This document shows, piece after piece, positions 62,571 through 64,000 of a DNA stretch of 64,000 nt. A program made the position numbers and the translations under genes. Source of the DNA: Desulfotignum sp. (GTDB lineage: Bacteria; Desulfobacterota; Desulfobacteria; Desulfobacterales; Desulfobacteraceae); assembly GCA_011390635.1 (NCBI GenBank), contig JAABSA010000016.1, positions 16,380 to 80,379 of the forward strand, given 5' to 3'. Each line of letters begins with the position of its first letter. The first letter of the stretch is position 1. The notes below the pieces were generated by a model. That model was not told the DNA's origin. It made no database searches and was given only the letters and a program-made list of their open reading frames with translations.

Positions 62571-63872
62571 ATGACCGCTTTTTCTGTTTTCAAGACGCTG
62601 GCATGTCTGGCAAGAGACCGGGTGCCCGGACAGCTGGTAATCCAGATCACCAACCAGTGCAATGCAACGTGCCCCCAGTGCGGCATGCGGAAAACCGCGG
62701 ATATCCGCCGCACCCGTTTGAAGACCGATGCCATCCGGCAGATCCTGGATGCTGCCGGAGAAAAAGGGATCCAGGCAGTTTCCTTTACCGGGGGGGAGCC
62801 GCTTTTGTTTCTGGAACAGGTAACCGCATTGATCTCCCATGCCGGCCGGGCCGGCATCCCGTATATCCGCACCGGTACCAACGGGTTTTTGTTCTGCGGC
62901 AGCCGTCAGCCGGGATTCAAAGACCGGATCAGGGCCATGGCTGACAAGCTGGCAGCAACACCTTTGCGGAATTTCTGGATCAGTCTGGATTCCGCCGTGC
63001 CAAAGGTGCATGAACAGATGCGGGGGCTGCCTGATGTGGTAAGGGGTATTGAGACGGCCATTCCCATTTTTCATGATGCCGGCATATATCCATCGGTGAA
63101 CCTGGGCATCAACCGCCTGGTGGGGGGTCCATTGACCCGGGACCTTCACCGGGGCGCCTTTTCCAGCGGCACAGCATATCTGGAAGGGTTTTACCAGGCA
63201 TTTCATACCGCATTTGACCGGTTTTTCAGGCTGGTTCGGAATATGGGATTCACCATTGCCAATACCTGCTATCCCATGAGCATCGGGACCGCTGATTTGG
63301 ACAGCGGCCTGCATGCAGTATACGCGGCCACTGCCGGAGAAGCGGTGGTGCGCTTCTCCCGGGAAGAAAAAATCCTGCTGTATAAGGCCCTGGCCGCCAA
63401 TGTGACCCGGCATCGGCCTTATCTGAGAATTTTCACCCCCCTTTGCAGCCTCCATGCCCTGATTGCCCAGCACCAGACACCGGGAACCGCCTCCGGCCGG
63501 GCGGTGGAAACCGCCGGATGCCGCGGCGGCATTGACTATTTCTTCATCGGTTCCGATGACGGCCACACCTATCCCTGCGGATACCGGGGCCGTGAAGACG
63601 TAGGTTTTTTTCCGGCGCTGAACATGCGTGACACTGGCCATCAGCCGGTCTGCCGCCAGTGTGACTGGGAATGCTTCAGGGATCCGTCCGAACTGTTTTC
63701 CCCCCTGCTGGATACGCTCCACCGCCCGCAAAGGGTGCTTAGCCGGATCTTCCATGACCCGCATGTTTTTTCCCTGTGGCAGAAGGATCTGCGGTATTAT
63801 GCCGCCTGCGGGTATTTCAACGGCCGTAAACCGCCGGCATCCTCACGGCTTGCCCGGTTTACACCAAAATGA
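62571..63872 (+). CDS. Radical SAM protein with SPASM-like C-terminal cysteines
   Basis: 433 residues. The radical SAM motif is CNATCPQC (near residues 30-37), with SFTGGEPLLF as the SAM-binding GGE site. C-terminal Cys clusters (CRGG, CGYRG, CRQCDWECFRDP) indicate auxiliary Fe-S centres as in SPASM enzymes. It may act in peptide or cofactor modification. It appears co-transcribed with the preceding c-di-GMP gene, but a functional link is unproven. Confidence 0.85.
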   Translation: MTAFSVFKTLACLARDRVPGQLVIQITNQCNATCPQCGMRKTADIRRTRLKTDAIRQILDAAGEKGIQAVSFTGGEPLLFLEQVTALISHAGRAGIPYIRTGTNGFLFCGSRQPGFKDRIRAMADKLAATPLRNFWISLDSAVPKVHEQMRGLPDVVRGIETAIPIFHDAGIYPSVNLGINRLVGGPLTRDLHRGAFSSGTAYLEGFYQAFHTAFDRFFRLVRNMGFTIANTCYPMSIGTADLDSGLHAVYAATAGEAVVRFSREEKILLYKALAANVTRHRPYLRIFTPLCSLHALIAQHQTPGTASGRAVETAGCRGGIDYFFIGSDDGHTYPCGYRGREDVGFFPALNMRDTGHQPVCRQCDWECFRDPSELFSPLLDTLHRPQRVLSRIFHDPHVFSLWQKDLRYYAACGYFNGRKPPASSRLARFTPK

Positions 63873-64000
63873 ATCAGCGGTTATTGTCTTTCAGACATTC
63901 ATGTGCTATTCGGTCAATGGATCTTTCTGCCTGAAGGTGGAGATCATGAACCCGCGTGTAATAAAAGCAGGATCGGACCGGTTTTGCATATGACCTGGTA
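63873..64000. other. Window end, no gene recognised
   Basis: The last 128 bases contain no convincing start or RNA. A further gene may begin beyond the window. Confidence 0.5.

Noticed and set aside
1..64000. CRISPR arrays, tRNA and rRNA genes
   Set aside because: No regularly spaced repeats and no cloverleaf or rRNA-like sequence were recognised by eye; a covariance-model scan would settle small RNAs.

Overview
The window looks like a chromosome segment of a marine, anaerobic, sulfate-reducing member of the Desulfobacterota, probably Desulfobacteraceae (Desulfobacter/Desulfotignum-like). This is inferred from moderate-to-high GC, TRAP-type transporters (DctPQM and TAXI), a periplasmic [NiFe] hydrogenase, a c-type heme chemoreceptor, a glycyl radical enzyme, a very large CoA-dehydratase-activase-type protein, and an unusually dense set of signalling genes. 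No rRNA, tRNA or CRISPR array was seen.

Layout. 1-4.1 kb: the end of a DctPQM TRAP transporter and an FAD amine/amino-acid oxidoreductase. 4.1-6.9 kb: a degraded patch holding a GGDEF gene with an internal deletion, a V4R domain, a receiver tail and a DUF4143 tail, mixed with two intact toxin-antitoxin pairs (MazEF, RelBE/ParDE type) and short direct repeats. 6.9-18.9 kb: one co-directional block with an HTH-receiver regulator, [NiFe] hydrogenase large and small subunits, a chemoreceptor with almost no periplasmic part, a heme-c chemoreceptor, hybrid CheA, CheW, CheB and CheR. A CheX-receiver gene faces it. 20-33 kb (minus strand): an orphan ABC-type binding protein with a HAMP membrane protein, then a chemoreceptor/CheW/pseudo-receiver operon behind a strong sigma-54 promoter, preceded by an NtrC-type activator and three PAS histidine kinases.

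33-36 kb: a GNAT-nitrilase fusion and an SDR/DUF2867 protein. 36.3-39 kb: a cobalamin-binding protein carrying the Wx9EH signature of B12 photoreceptors, followed by a histidine kinase and a receiver protein. 39.1-52.5 kb: a catabolic island with a TAXI transporter, glutaconate-type CoA-transferase, a glycyl radical enzyme matching trans-4-hydroxy-L-proline dehydratase at every active-site position I could compare, its activase, and a 1458-residue ASKHA/DUF2229 protein. 52.4-57.2 kb: a PotABCD-like ABC importer translationally coupled to an alkaline-phosphatase-superfamily hydrolase. 57.5-64 kb: a small methyltransferase-like protein, two c-di-GMP proteins and a radical SAM protein.

The most interesting system is the hydrogenase-chemotaxis block. 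The large subunit ends at the mature C-terminal His with no cleavable extension, the small subunit has a Cys where standard enzymes have the medial-cluster Pro, and both genes sit directly before a chemoreceptor without a sensor domain and a full che set. This suggests a periplasmic H2/redox sensor wired to chemotaxis-type signalling. The B12-protein/kinase/receiver cluster and the hydroxyproline island are the next best leads. All functional statements rest on motif reading; no database search was run.
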